Below, piece after piece: positions 33,785 to 41,728 of a DNA stretch of 64,000 bases (within the stretch, counting starts at the first letter, position 1; the number at the start of each line of letters is the position of its first letter). This DNA is from JBCFBK01 sp038562555 (lineage in GTDB: Bacteria; Bacteroidota; Bacteroidia; Bacteroidales; Prolixibacteraceae), in contig JBCFBK010000028.1 in assembly GCA_038562555.1 (NCBI GenBank), forward strand, positions 6,049 through 70,048, in the 5' to 3' direction. The notes under the pieces were generated by a model. The model was not told the origin of the DNA. It saw only the letters and a list, made by a program, of their open reading frames with translations, and did not search any database. The translations under genes were made by a program, and so were the position numbers.

Positions 33785-34582
33785 TTAGTTCTTTTTATAA
33801 TATCCGTCAGGTGCATCTTTTTCGGCGTCTTTCAGGTCTCCTGGTTTGTAGAACGGGAACATATTCTCTTCCATCCATTGGTTAGCTTCAACCGGCGTAC
33901 AATGCCATCCTGAATTACAGGTTGAAACCACTTCGACAAACGACGTTCCCTTTTTATCCATCACGTTTTGAAATGCCTTCTTCAGGGCTTTTTTACATTT
34001 CCGGGATGTCGTCGGTGTATGAACAGACTGCCTGGTCACATACGATGTTCCCGGCAACTGAGCGATCAGTTCGGTAATCCGCAGCGGATATCCGTTCCGT
34101 TCAACGTTCCGCCCGTTGGGCGTAGTTGTGGTGATTTGACCAAGCAGTGTGGTAGGAGCCATTTGCCCGCCTGTCATTCCGTAAATGGCATTATTAATAA
34201 AAATAACCACGATATTTTCGCCGCGGTTACAGGCATGCAGGATCTCGGCAGTGCCGATCGAAGCCAGGTCGCCATCGCCCTGATAGGTAAAAACCACTTT
34301 GCCGGAGTTTACCCGTGATATGCCTGTGGCGACCGCCGGCGCGCGTCCATGGGCCGCTTCCACCCAATCAACTTCTAAATAGTTGTAGGCAAACACGCTG
34401 CAACCAACCGGCGAGACACCGATGGTGCGATCCTGGATACCCAGTTCCCCAATCACTTCGGCCAATAACCTGTGAACAAGACCGTGGCTGCACCCCGGGC
34501 AGTAATGCATCGTACTGCCGGTAAGCATTCCGGTTTTTTCAAAAACCAGGTTTTCGGGTTTTATAATCTCACTGATATCCAT
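33785..34582 (-). CDS. 2-oxoacid:ferredoxin oxidoreductase, beta subunit (TPP-binding)
   Basis: 265 residues. Binds thiamine diphosphate through GDGDLASIG (about 102-110) and the following INNAIYGMTGGQ. Cys28 and Cys31 (HYCPGCSHG), Cys61 and a later Cys near CNSGWHC could ligate the [4Fe-4S] cluster. Length is typical of the separate beta subunit in the four-subunit form. Confidence 0.95.
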   Translation of the reverse strand: MDISEIIKPENLVFEKTGMLTGSTMHYCPGCSHGLVHRLLAEVIGELGIQDRTIGVSPVGCSVFAYNYLEVDWVEAAHGRAPAVATGISRVNSGKVVFTYQGDGDLASIGTAEILHACNRGENIVVIFINNAIYGMTGGQMAPTTLLGQITTTTPNGRNVERNGYPLRITELIAQLPGTSYVTRQSVHTPTTSRKCKKALKKAFQNVMDKKGTSFVEVVSTCNSGWHCTPVEANQWMEENMFPFYKPGDLKDAEKDAPDGYYKKN

Positions 34583-34600
34583 TTTATCCTCCTGTCCGTT

Positions 34601-35701
34601 TTAAATGTTTTCCGTTTTTAAATAGCGTTCCACAGCCTCAACCACTTCTCCGGGTGTCGGAATGATACCACCCATACGACCAAAATAGTTCACGGGGACC
34701 GACTGCCCTGAACTGAACACCGAAAGCTGCACATCTTCAATCATTTGTCCTGCATTCATTTCGACCGTTAAAAAGCCTTTTACCCGTTTCGCCAGTTCGG
34801 CAACGGGCACTTTCGGAAATGGGAACAGCGTAATTGGACGAAGAAGTCCCACCTTCAATCCTTTGGCACGCGCTAATTCAACAGCTTTCCTGCAAATCCG
34901 CGATGATGACCCAAAGGCGACGAGAACATAATCGGCGTCGTCACATTGAAATAATTCACAACGGACTTCCTCCTCCGTCATTTTCTGATATTTCCGCTGA
35001 AAACGAAGATTATTCTGCTCCATCTTCTCGGAATCCATTTCCAGCGAAGTGATAATATTCCGTTCCCGGTTGTTGCGTTTGCCGATTGCAGCCCATGACC
35101 CATAGCGGTCTTCTATTTCGGAATCTGTTAACCGGGGGATTTGATCGCCCAGTTCCACCTTTTCCATCGTTTGTCCGATTACACCATCGGCCAGGATCAT
35201 GGCCGGGTTTCGGTATTTAAAAGCCAGATCAAAGGCAAGGCCTACGAAATCGTTCATTTCCTGCACCGAAGCAGGCGCCAGAACGATCAGGTAATAATCG
35301 CCATGCCCGCCGCCGCGTGTTGCCTGAAAGTAGTCGGCCTGTGATGGCTGAATGGTACCCAGTCCAGGACCTCCGCGCTGTACATTCACAATCACGCAGG
35401 GCAATTCGGCACCGGCCAGATATGAAATCCCTTCCGACATCAGGCTGATACCGGGACTTGAAGAGGATGTCATCACCTTTTTACCGGTCCCGGCAGCTCC
35501 GTATACCATGTTGATGGCTGCCACTTCACTTTCGGCCTGGAGCACAACCATCCCTGTTTCACTCCATGGCTCGCGCGACATTAAGGTTTCCATAACCTCC
35601 GACTGAGGAGTGATCGGGTATCCGAAATAACCATCACATCCGCAGCGAATGGCTGCTTCGGCAATAACCTCGTTCCCTTTCATTAATCGTAATTCTCCCA
35701 T
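34601..35701 (-). CDS. vorB: 2-oxoacid:ferredoxin oxidoreductase, alpha subunit (VorB-like)
   Basis: 366 residues. ELRLMKGNEVIAEAAIRCGCDGYFGYPITPQSEV starts the pyrimidine-binding domain (shown here in part); SSSSPGISLMSEGISYLAGAELPCVIVNVQRGGPGLGT carries the active-site loop. It resembles subunits annotated VorB (3-methyl-2-oxobutanoate dehydrogenase), but the same family acts on indolepyruvate, phenylpyruvate or 2-oxoglutarate. The gap to beta is 18 bases. Upstream, 90 bases of repeat-bearing spacer separate it from the ferredoxin gene. Confidence 0.93.
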   Translation of the reverse strand: MGELRLMKGNEVIAEAAIRCGCDGYFGYPITPQSEVMETLMSREPWSETGMVVLQAESEVAAINMVYGAAGTGKKVMTSSSSPGISLMSEGISYLAGAELPCVIVNVQRGGPGLGTIQPSQADYFQATRGGGHGDYYLIVLAPASVQEMNDFVGLAFDLAFKYRNPAMILADGVIGQTMEKVELGDQIPRLTDSEIEDRYGSWAAIGKRNNRERNIITSLEMDSEKMEQNNLRFQRKYQKMTEEEVRCELFQCDDADYVLVAFGSSSRICRKAVELARAKGLKVGLLRPITLFPFPKVPVAELAKRVKGFLTVEMNAGQMIEDVQLSVFSSGQSVPVNYFGRMGGIIPTPGEVVEAVERYLKTENI

Positions 35702-35757
35702 TTGGGTATATTGTTAAAGTGTCAAATTACAAAGTCTCGCTACTCACGACTTCTTTT

Positions 35758-35792
35758 GTCTTGTGTCTTGATACTTGCGTCTTATGTCTGAT
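35758..35792. repeat. Degenerate 7-bp-periodic repeat, GTCTTGT type
   Basis: Five in-phase heptads including GTCTTGT, GTCTTGA, GTCTTAT and GTCTGAT. It runs into the stop codon of the ferredoxin gene. The same unit type recurs at 60762-60796. Confidence 0.75.
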
Positions 35793-36016
35793 TAAATTTT
35801 GACCCGGTAAACAGTGATGCAGGTATCCGGACAAACTGCCGCACAGTTGGAACATCCGATGCATAATTCGGGTTTCTCCATAAAGGAATAATGGTAACCC
35901 CGGCTGTTCACCTGCTTATTCTGTCCAAGGACCTGCTGAGGGCAGGCTGCAACACAAAGACCGCAGCCCTTGCATTCGTCGGTATCAACCACTACTGCTC
36001 CAATAACTCTTGCCAT
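35792..36016 (-). CDS. Two-[4Fe-4S] ferredoxin, delta subunit of the oxidoreductase
   Basis: 74 residues. Two complete CxxCxxCxxxC motifs: Cys15-18-21-25 and Cys52-55-58-62. Accepts electrons from the TPP-dependent subunits. First gene of the oxidoreductase set. A Crp-type palindrome overlaps its promoter. Confidence 0.94.
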   Translation of the reverse strand: MARVIGAVVVDTDECKGCGLCVAACPQQVLGQNKQVNSRGYHYSFMEKPELCIGCSNCAAVCPDTCITVYRVKI

Positions 36017-36066
36017 GGTTTTTATCTTTTTTCAACTGTTTAGTTTTCCCGGAAGAACGATTATTT

Positions 36067-36088
36067 TTGTGAATTCTCACAAAGCTAC
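36067..36088 (-). promoter_or_regulatory. Crp/Fnr-type palindrome overlapping the ferredoxin promoter
   Basis: Perfect arms TTTGTGA (36067-36073) and TCACAAA (36078-36084) with a 4-base spacer. On the minus strand the -7 box TAGCTTTG (36081-36088) overlaps one arm. Binding would cover the start point, so repression is the simplest reading. The adjacent Crp/Fnr-family gene is the obvious candidate binder (inference). Confidence 0.6.
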
Positions 36089-36127
36089 CGCAAACGCAAA
36101 ATTCCGGCCGCAACAAATGTTGCGAAA

Positions 36128-36697
36128 TCAAATACTGTTCAGAATTCGGGTAAAGATATTCCGGTGGATACCCAGGTAAGAGGCTACATGCTGACGTTGT
36201 ACCCGCGATACAATCCCGCTGTGTTCTCTCATAAAATTTTTTACCCGTTGTGAAGCAGACAACGACTGAAGTGAATGGACACGTTTCAGTGCCTGAATAT
36301 AGCTTTCTTCGGCCATGATCCTGACCAGACGCTCCAGCGCCGGGTTCTCTTCCAACAAACGATCGTACTCCGCCCGCTCGATATAGATTAGTTCCGAATC
36401 TTCGTAAGCCCGGATGGATTCAGGCGATTTTTTACCCGTTATGAAAGTCTCGTGACTGCTCACAATGCTGTTGTCGGGGGTATAATAAAAACGCGATATC
36501 CATTCCTGCCCGTTTTCTGAAATATAGCTTGCATACATCAGACCGCTCAGTAAAAGACCCATCCTCCGGTTCTGCTCACCATACTCAATAAAGCTTTCGC
36601 CTTTTTTGAGCAGGATTGGCTGCCGTTCCGTGAAGAATTCCTTTAACTGAATTAACGTCTGTTTATATCCCCATATAAGCCTGTCTTCGCTCATCAT
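36128..36697 (-). CDS. Crp/Fnr family transcriptional regulator
   Basis: 189 residues. An N-terminal cyclic-nucleotide-binding beta-roll (ILLKKGESFIEYGEQNRRMGLLLSGLMYAS) is followed by a dimerisation helix and a C-terminal helix-turn-helix (QRQHVASYLGIHRNIFTRIL). No Fnr-type cysteine cluster, so it is not a classical oxygen sensor. It lies 7 bases after the aminotransferase gene and 111 bases before the ferredoxin gene, within one strand-wise block, and probably controls that block. Confidence 0.9.
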   Translation of the reverse strand: MMSEDRLIWGYKQTLIQLKEFFTERQPILLKKGESFIEYGEQNRRMGLLLSGLMYASYISENGQEWISRFYYTPDNSIVSSHETFITGKKSPESIRAYEDSELIYIERAEYDRLLEENPALERLVRIMAEESYIQALKRVHSLQSLSASQRVKNFMREHSGIVSRVQRQHVASYLGIHRNIFTRILNSI

Positions 36698-36704
36698 TTA
36701 AAAA

Positions 36705-38024
36705 TCAGCGGTTCTCTGAAAAATCGCTGTGAAACTGCTTTAATCTTTTTTCGAGCAGGTCGAACTGGCTGCGGGCGACGTGAGAGACGCACGCCCGGAG
36801 CCCTTCCCGTTCGCTTCCCGTGGTCTTCAGCGTGATGGCACTGATCCCGTATGCAATCAGGCGATGTAACAATTCACCACCCGTCATGCCCGGGTAGCCT
36901 ATTGTAAAGTAAAATCCATCACCAACCGGTTCATCACCGTCTTTTTCATATACAATCTCAAACCCGTTTTCCAGGAAAAGCCGCTTCATAATTCTGGCCT
37001 TTTCGCCATACTCCCTGACATCGTTCACAAAGTTGAACTGACCATCGTTCGCCGCTTTAAACATCGCCGCAAGCGCATGCTGTGCCGAGTGGCTGGTCCC
37101 TGATGAAATGGCGTACAGGGCTTTGAAAATGATGGCATGTCCGAAACTACTGCTGTGAAACCGGACGCTCAGATTTTCATAAGCCCGGTTGAAAAGCGCG
37201 TCTGAAATTACCATCATGCCAATACGCTGTCCCGCATAAGAGAAAATCTTTGAACTGGATATGAACAAGACATAGTTGCGGGTGTAGCGCGCCACAGTGG
37301 ACTGATACGGCGGACGTCCGGGCGTGTAGAGATCTTTGCGGAAGTCCATTCCGAAATAAGCCAGATCTTCCAGGACAATCACGTCGTACTTGTTTGCCAT
37401 TTCGCCGATAATCTGAAGCTCCTCTTCGGTGAAACAAAGCCAGCTTGGATTGTTCGGGCTCGAATAAATCATGGCGCCAATATCTCCTTTGCTCAGAAAG
37501 CTCTCCAGTTTAGCCCCGAGTTTCTGCCCGCGGTAAGCAAACACGTCAAAACTTTCATAGTTGCAACCCATTACCTGCATCTGTTGTTTCTGTACCGGAA
37601 ATCCGGGATCAATAAACAGCACTTTGTCTTTTTTACGATCAGTATTGGCAGCCACCAGCAAAGCAGCGTAAGTTCCCTGCATCGAACCAACGGTGGGTAC
37701 ACACCCCGAGGGGGAAACCGATATATCCATAAACAGTTTTACAAAGCGGGCCGCCTCATCTTTCAGGGGCTTAATGCCATCGATGAGTGGATAAACGGAC
37801 GCAACGCCATTTTTCAAGGCCTTGATCTCCGCCTCCACACCAATGCCGGCAGGCGGCAAACCAGGTACTCCCATCTCCATACGGACAAATTTTTCGGAGC
37901 TCTCTGCTTCTATATAGTTGACAAGAGCTACGATCTCCCGGATAGAGGCTTCATTAATATCTTCAATGTGAAGCTGTTTCAGGTATTTAGCCACCAACTC
38001 CTGACTGATAGGCGTATTCTTCAT
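36705..38024 (-). CDS. PLP-dependent aminotransferase (class I/II fold)
   Basis: 439 residues. The PLP lysine is Lys259 in FISSSKIFSYAGQRIG; Asn192 (SSPNNPS) and Asp220 (VLEDLAYFG) bind the cofactor. Interconverts an amino acid and a 2-oxoacid. Neighbouring prephenate dehydratase and oxidoreductase suggest aromatic substrates. Its ATG overlaps the flavodoxin stop codon (ATGA), so the two are translationally coupled. Confidence 0.92.
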   Translation of the reverse strand: MKNTPISQELVAKYLKQLHIEDINEASIREIVALVNYIEAESSEKFVRMEMGVPGLPPAGIGVEAEIKALKNGVASVYPLIDGIKPLKDEAARFVKLFMDISVSPSGCVPTVGSMQGTYAALLVAANTDRKKDKVLFIDPGFPVQKQQMQVMGCNYESFDVFAYRGQKLGAKLESFLSKGDIGAMIYSSPNNPSWLCFTEEELQIIGEMANKYDVIVLEDLAYFGMDFRKDLYTPGRPPYQSTVARYTRNYVLFISSSKIFSYAGQRIGMMVISDALFNRAYENLSVRFHSSSFGHAIIFKALYAISSGTSHSAQHALAAMFKAANDGQFNFVNDVREYGEKARIMKRLFLENGFEIVYEKDGDEPVGDGFYFTIGYPGMTGGELLHRLIAYGISAITLKTTGSEREGLRACVSHVARSQFDLLEKRLKQFHSDFSENR

Positions 38025-38569
38025 GCTGTTCTGTTTTTTTCGAATCCAAATTCAGCGCTGATCTGTTCAAGCCATGCAGCAATTCGCTGATCAGTTAATT
38101 CAGACTCAAAATCCTCGTCCAGAGGAAGGCCGATAAATTGGCCATCGATAACCGCTTCCGATTCTTCAAATTCATAACCGGAACGATCCACCTTACCCAC
38201 AATTCTGGCACCGGGACAGGCTTTCAGGATTTCCCGGGCAAGCATGCCCATGGCATTCACAAAATGCTCGGGGTAAGTGATATGGTCGCCCAAACCAAAC
38301 AGGGCAATGGTCCTGTTACTGTAGTCGATTTTGCTGATCTCAGGGAAAAACCCGCTCCAGTCGGTATTCGATAATTCCTGGTCCCAGGTCTCTTTTCCGA
38401 CCGTTGAAATCCCAAATATTAGCTGCCGGTATTTTTCCAGGTCAGCTGCACTGGCCCCGGCAACCGGGATCAGGTCGATCTGACCAGCCCCGATGGCATT
38501 CCTGATCTTCTCTGCAACGCGATGAACCGCTCCCTTTTCGGGACCAAAAAATAAACCCGTCTTTTGCAT
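38021..38569 (-). CDS. Flavodoxin
   Basis: 182 residues from the ATG at 38569; the earlier in-frame start at 38608 overlaps pheA. KTGLFFGPEKGAVHRVAEKI matches the FMN phosphate-loop region, with GPEKGA replacing the usual GSxTGNT. ALFGLGDHITYPEHFVNAMG is the isoalloxazine-binding loop of long-chain flavodoxins. An FMN electron carrier that can stand in for ferredoxin, plausibly the redox partner of the oxidoreductase in this block. Confidence 0.9.
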   Translation of the reverse strand: MQKTGLFFGPEKGAVHRVAEKIRNAIGAGQIDLIPVAGASAADLEKYRQLIFGISTVGKETWDQELSNTDWSGFFPEISKIDYSNRTIALFGLGDHITYPEHFVNAMGMLAREILKACPGARIVGKVDRSGYEFEESEAVIDGQFIGLPLDEDFESELTDQRIAAWLEQISAEFGFEKNRTA

Positions 38570-38579
38570 CTTTTTAGTT

Positions 38580-39419
38580 TTATTGGTTAGTTCCGTCCAA
38601 CTCTCCACGAACGTATTCTCCTAATATGGACAAGCTCGAAACATTTTTCAGAATATGATGGATAGCCTTCTCATAATTATCTTCCGACTCATACTCAACA
38701 TCAACATGAATGGTGTATTCGTTAGGCTTGCCCAGAATCGGCACAGATTGTATCTTATTGAGGTTGATCTTATTTTCGGCAAAAATATTCAGCACTTTGG
38801 CCAGGGCGCCGTAATAATGACCGACCTCAAAACAAACAGAGGCTTTATTATTTTTCATGTTTTGATTGGCATGTTTTGAAAGGATCCAGAAACGGGTGTA
38901 GTTCTTTTTATTGCTTTCCAGTCCCGTTTCAATCACTTCAAGGCCATAGATCTCGGCAGTTCTCAGGTTCCCGATTGCGGCCGCATGCGATAATTTTTCT
39001 TCGGAAATCAGCTTTCCGGAAGCAGCCGTATCCTGGTTCTCAATAATCTTAATGCCGGAAAAATTCTCTTCAAGATATTCCGCACACTGACGAATAGCAA
39101 TCGGATGGGAATAAATCACCTGAACATTCTCTTTTTTGCCCCCAGGCAGCACCATCAGATTCATCTGGATATGAATGTATATTTCACCGGTCACCCGCAG
39201 ATGGTAATCCCGGATCAGCGAATAATTCTGAAGAATACTGCCTGCAATTGAATTCTCAATAGCCATCACCGCGATATCGGCCCGGTCCTCATCAATCAGC
39301 TTACATACACTGCTGAATGACTGGCATTCCATGATCTGGATCTGTTCATCACCAAAATATTTTCGCGCAGCATCCTCATGAAACGACCCTGCAATTCCCT
39401 GGATAGCAATTTTCTTCAT
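38580..39419 (-). CDS. pheA: Prephenate dehydratase
   Basis: 279 residues. Converts prephenate to phenylpyruvate. The catalytic domain contains IQGIAGSFHEDAA, AIENSIAGSILQNY and the E-x-x-K-N-x-T-R-F motif (LESNKKNYTRFWIL). A C-terminal ACT domain (KASVCFEVGHYYGALAKVLNIF) gives feedback control by phenylalanine in the family. It is the monofunctional form, with no chorismate mutase. Downstream on the same strand are the flavodoxin (10-base gap) and aminotransferase. Confidence 0.95.
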   Translation of the reverse strand: MKKIAIQGIAGSFHEDAARKYFGDEQIQIMECQSFSSVCKLIDEDRADIAVMAIENSIAGSILQNYSLIRDYHLRVTGEIYIHIQMNLMVLPGGKKENVQVIYSHPIAIRQCAEYLEENFSGIKIIENQDTAASGKLISEEKLSHAAAIGNLRTAEIYGLEVIETGLESNKKNYTRFWILSKHANQNMKNNKASVCFEVGHYYGALAKVLNIFAENKINLNKIQSVPILGKPNEYTIHVDVEYESEDNYEKAIHHILKNVSSLSILGEYVRGELDGTNQ

Positions 39420-39445
39420 TCTTTATTATTTAAGGAATTCAAACA

Positions 39446-39463
39446 ACCGGATAAAAATCCGGT
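39446..39463. promoter_or_regulatory. 18-bp perfect palindrome in the pheA leader
   Basis: ACCGGAT-AAAA-ATCCGGT, between the -7 box at 39516-39523 and the pheA ATG. No T-run follows on the minus strand, so an operator is more likely than a terminator. Confidence 0.45.
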
Positions 39464-39515
39464 ACAAATTACATAAAAATCGGCCTCTTTATGCCCTACA
39501 CGGCCAAACGAACTT

Positions 39516-39523
39516 CAAAAATA
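39516..39523 (-). promoter_or_regulatory. -7 box TATTTTTG for pheA
   Basis: Exact TAnnTTTG on the minus strand. A 12-base stretch around it (TGTTATTTTTGA) is identical to that at the paaK promoter. Confidence 0.5.
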
Positions 39524-39599
39524 ACAAAAAATGAACTTCAGCGAACTGACTGAAGTATTCCCGCATTTTCCGGACACTAAACAGAAGTACCTGAAAACC

Positions 39600-40028
39600 T
39601 TAAAATTTATACAGGTCGTTTGCGCTGACCAATTCCAGCTGATGATCCTGAAACACCCGGATACATTTTTGGATATCTTCCGGTTTCAGGACGATTTTAG
39701 CCGAATCCTTATCCATGGAGAAGGCATACAGGTACTCAATAAAAACTCCTTCCTGCGCCAGAATATTAAGTGCCTTTGACAGCGCACCCGGGATATTGGG
39801 GCTTTGAAGGCAAACCACCTCGGTGAGCCGCACGGTAAAACCTGCTTTTTTAAGGTCTTCACAGGCTTTTTCCGGATCAGAAACAATTAACCTTAAGATG
39901 CCGAATTCGGAGGTATCGGCAACACTGAAAGCCGACATGTTGATACCTGCCTGTGCCAGCATGCCGGCAACTTCGTTGAGCCTTCCGCTTTTGTTTTCCA
40001 GAAAAACCGATAATTGCTTAATGATCAT
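39600..40028 (-). CDS. Tandem ACT domain protein
   Basis: 142 residues made of two ACT modules: IKQLSVFLENKSGRLNEVAGMLAQAGINMSAF (about 3-60, only in part quoted) and a second starting near SPNIPGALSKALNILAQEGVFIEYLYAF. ACT domains bind amino acids. This kind of protein usually accompanies phenylacetate-CoA ligase in Bacteroidota and archaea, where it is thought to sense an aromatic amino acid. The gap to paaK is 11 bases. Confidence 0.92.
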   Translation of the reverse strand: MIIKQLSVFLENKSGRLNEVAGMLAQAGINMSAFSVADTSEFGILRLIVSDPEKACEDLKKAGFTVRLTEVVCLQSPNIPGALSKALNILAQEGVFIEYLYAFSMDKDSAKIVLKPEDIQKCIRVFQDHQLELVSANDLYKF

Positions 40029-40039
40029 GTTCCAATCTC

Positions 40040-41338
40040 CTATAATTTACGGTTATCGACGACACGCTTTGCCTTTCCCGACGAACGTTCGATGGTTTTT
40101 GGCTCAACAAGCCTCACGTTAACCGAAATGCCGAGTGTACTTTCCAGATTTGACGTGATCTTCCTGCGCAGGGCTTCCAGCTTTTTGATCTCGTCCGAAA
40201 AAAACTGTTCCTGAACTTCCACCATCACATGGAGCGTATCGAGCGTGCCTTCTCTTTCTACGATTAACAGATAATGAGGTTCCGTTTCACTCATAGCGAG
40301 CAATACACTTTCAACTTGCGAAGGAAAAACATTCACGCCACGGATAATCAGCATATCGTCCGAACGTCCTTTGCACTTTTCCATACGCACCAGGGTGCGG
40401 CCGCATGCACATTTTTCGTAAATAAGCCGGGTCAGATCGCGTGTCCGGTACCGGATCAGGGGTATCCCCTCTTTGGTTATGGTCGTGAAGACAAGCTCCC
40501 CCACTTTGCCCGGGCTAACTGGCTGAAGCGTTTCCGGATCAATGATCTCCGGCAAAAAATGATCTTCATGGATGTGCATCCCGCACTGGTGTTCACACTC
40601 GCACGAAACACCCGGCCCCATGACTTCGCTAAGCCCATATATGTCAAGGGCTTTAATCCCCAGCTTCAGTTCTATTTCACGCCGCATATTCTCGGTCCAG
40701 GGTTCGGCGCCAAAAATACCGACCCGTAGTTGCAGATCCTCCTTTTTTATGCCCGCATCCTTCATGGCTTCCGCCAAATATAAGGCGTACGAAGGCGTGC
40801 AGGCCAACACGGTCGTGCCGAAATCCTGCATCAACTGTAATTGCTTCTGTGTATTTCCGCCGGAAATCGGGATAACCGACGCGCCCAGATTCTCACATCC
40901 GTAATGCAGGCCCAGTCCGCCTGTAAACAGCCCGTAGCCATATGCTACCTGCACAATATCATTCCGGTGCACGCCACTCATGACCAGCGACCGGCTGACG
41001 ACTTCCGCCCATGAATTCAGATCTTTCCGCGTGTACCCCACCACCGTTGGCTTCCCGGTTGTTCCTGAGGAAGCATGAATCCGGACAATCTCGCTCATCG
41101 GAACAGTGAACATGCCAAAAGGATAGTTATCGCGCAAATCCTGTTTCACGGTAAAAGGAAGTTTGACCAGATCACCCACCGACTGAATATCGGCCGGTAC
41201 AAGCCCCGCTTCCTGCATCTTTGCCCGGTAATAGGGTGTATTATGATAAATCCGCTGAACGGTTTCCCTCAGCCGTTCCGACTGAATGGCCCGCATCTCA
41301 TCACGCCCGGCGCATTCTGTTTTCTCGTTCCAGATCAT
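40040..41338 (-). CDS. paaK: Phenylacetate-CoA ligase
   Basis: 432 residues. Activates phenylacetate (or a related arylacetate) with ATP and CoA. The AMP-binding P-loop ASSGTTGKPTVVGYT is present, with the later YRTRDLTRLI and the short C-terminal lid domain. No paaA-E ring-oxidation genes lie nearby, which suits anaerobic use with the neighbouring 2-oxoacid oxidoreductase rather than the aerobic paa pathway. First gene of the minus-strand block. Confidence 0.94.
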   Translation of the reverse strand: MIWNEKTECAGRDEMRAIQSERLRETVQRIYHNTPYYRAKMQEAGLVPADIQSVGDLVKLPFTVKQDLRDNYPFGMFTVPMSEIVRIHASSGTTGKPTVVGYTRKDLNSWAEVVSRSLVMSGVHRNDIVQVAYGYGLFTGGLGLHYGCENLGASVIPISGGNTQKQLQLMQDFGTTVLACTPSYALYLAEAMKDAGIKKEDLQLRVGIFGAEPWTENMRREIELKLGIKALDIYGLSEVMGPGVSCECEHQCGMHIHEDHFLPEIIDPETLQPVSPGKVGELVFTTITKEGIPLIRYRTRDLTRLIYEKCACGRTLVRMEKCKGRSDDMLIIRGVNVFPSQVESVLLAMSETEPHYLLIVEREGTLDTLHVMVEVQEQFFSDEIKKLEALRRKITSNLESTLGISVNVRLVEPKTIERSSGKAKRVVDNRKL

Positions 41339-41428
41339 TTTTATTTTTTTTAAAACCCGTGCAGGCAGACAGCCAAAAAACTCCTTTGTTATCAGAAAAA
41401 TAATCAGGCCATTAGCCTCAGCCCGTTA

Positions 41429-41494
41429 AACCGGTATCAAAAATAACAGAAAAGGCTGTCGCATCAATACCGGTTATTGACTGTTGTACCGGTA
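41429..41494 (-). promoter_or_regulatory. paaK promoter bracketed by an inverted repeat
   Basis: On the minus strand TTG (41465-41467), a 19-base spacer and TATTTTTG (41438-41445) form a complete promoter. A 9-bp inverted repeat flanks it: AACCGGTAT at 41429-41437, at the start point, and ATACCGGTT at 41467-41475, touching the -33 element. A third TACCGGTA lies at 41487-41494. Binding at these sites would occlude or loop the promoter (inference). Confidence 0.6.
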
Positions 41495-41670
41495 ACCACG
41501 TAAAGCCGCATACAATATGACCCTCAAAACCGATGGAATTACAAGCGATTGTAGCAATAAAGGAGTTAAACCTGTGTGTTGGAATTTTTTTCAATTTAAA
41601 TTAAGTTTGAATAAAAACAGTCGTAAACCGTTCTTAACCTTATATGTTGTTGAGCAAAATTCAGGAAATT

Positions 41671-41686
41671 TGTAACTTTTGTTACA
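41671..41686 (+). promoter_or_regulatory. Palindrome TGTAAC-N4-GTTACA upstream of nrfHA
   Basis: Perfect 6-bp arms with a TTTT spacer, of Crp/Fnr-site architecture. It is centred about 42 bases before the start expected from a weak -7 box at 41708-41715, the class II activator position. It also overlaps an alternative promoter, TTG at 41650 plus TAACTTTTG at 41673. The binding protein is unknown. Confidence 0.55.
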
Positions 41687-41728
41687 CGAAAACCCCGTCA
41701 GGCTGCGTATTTTTATTAAAAAATCAGC

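Larger units (their letters stand above)
41339..41728. other. 390-bp divergent regulatory region between paaK and nrfH
   Basis: No ORF with coding features. Contains the paaK promoter flanked by ACCGGT-type repeats (41429-41494) and a palindrome with promoter elements before nrfH (41650-41715). The rest is A/T-rich without visible structure. Confidence 0.7.

Noticed and set aside
39531..39779. Small plus-strand ORF between pheA and the ACT gene
   Set aside because: Most of it is the reverse complement of the ACT coding sequence, and its start lies next to the pheA promoter on the other strand.
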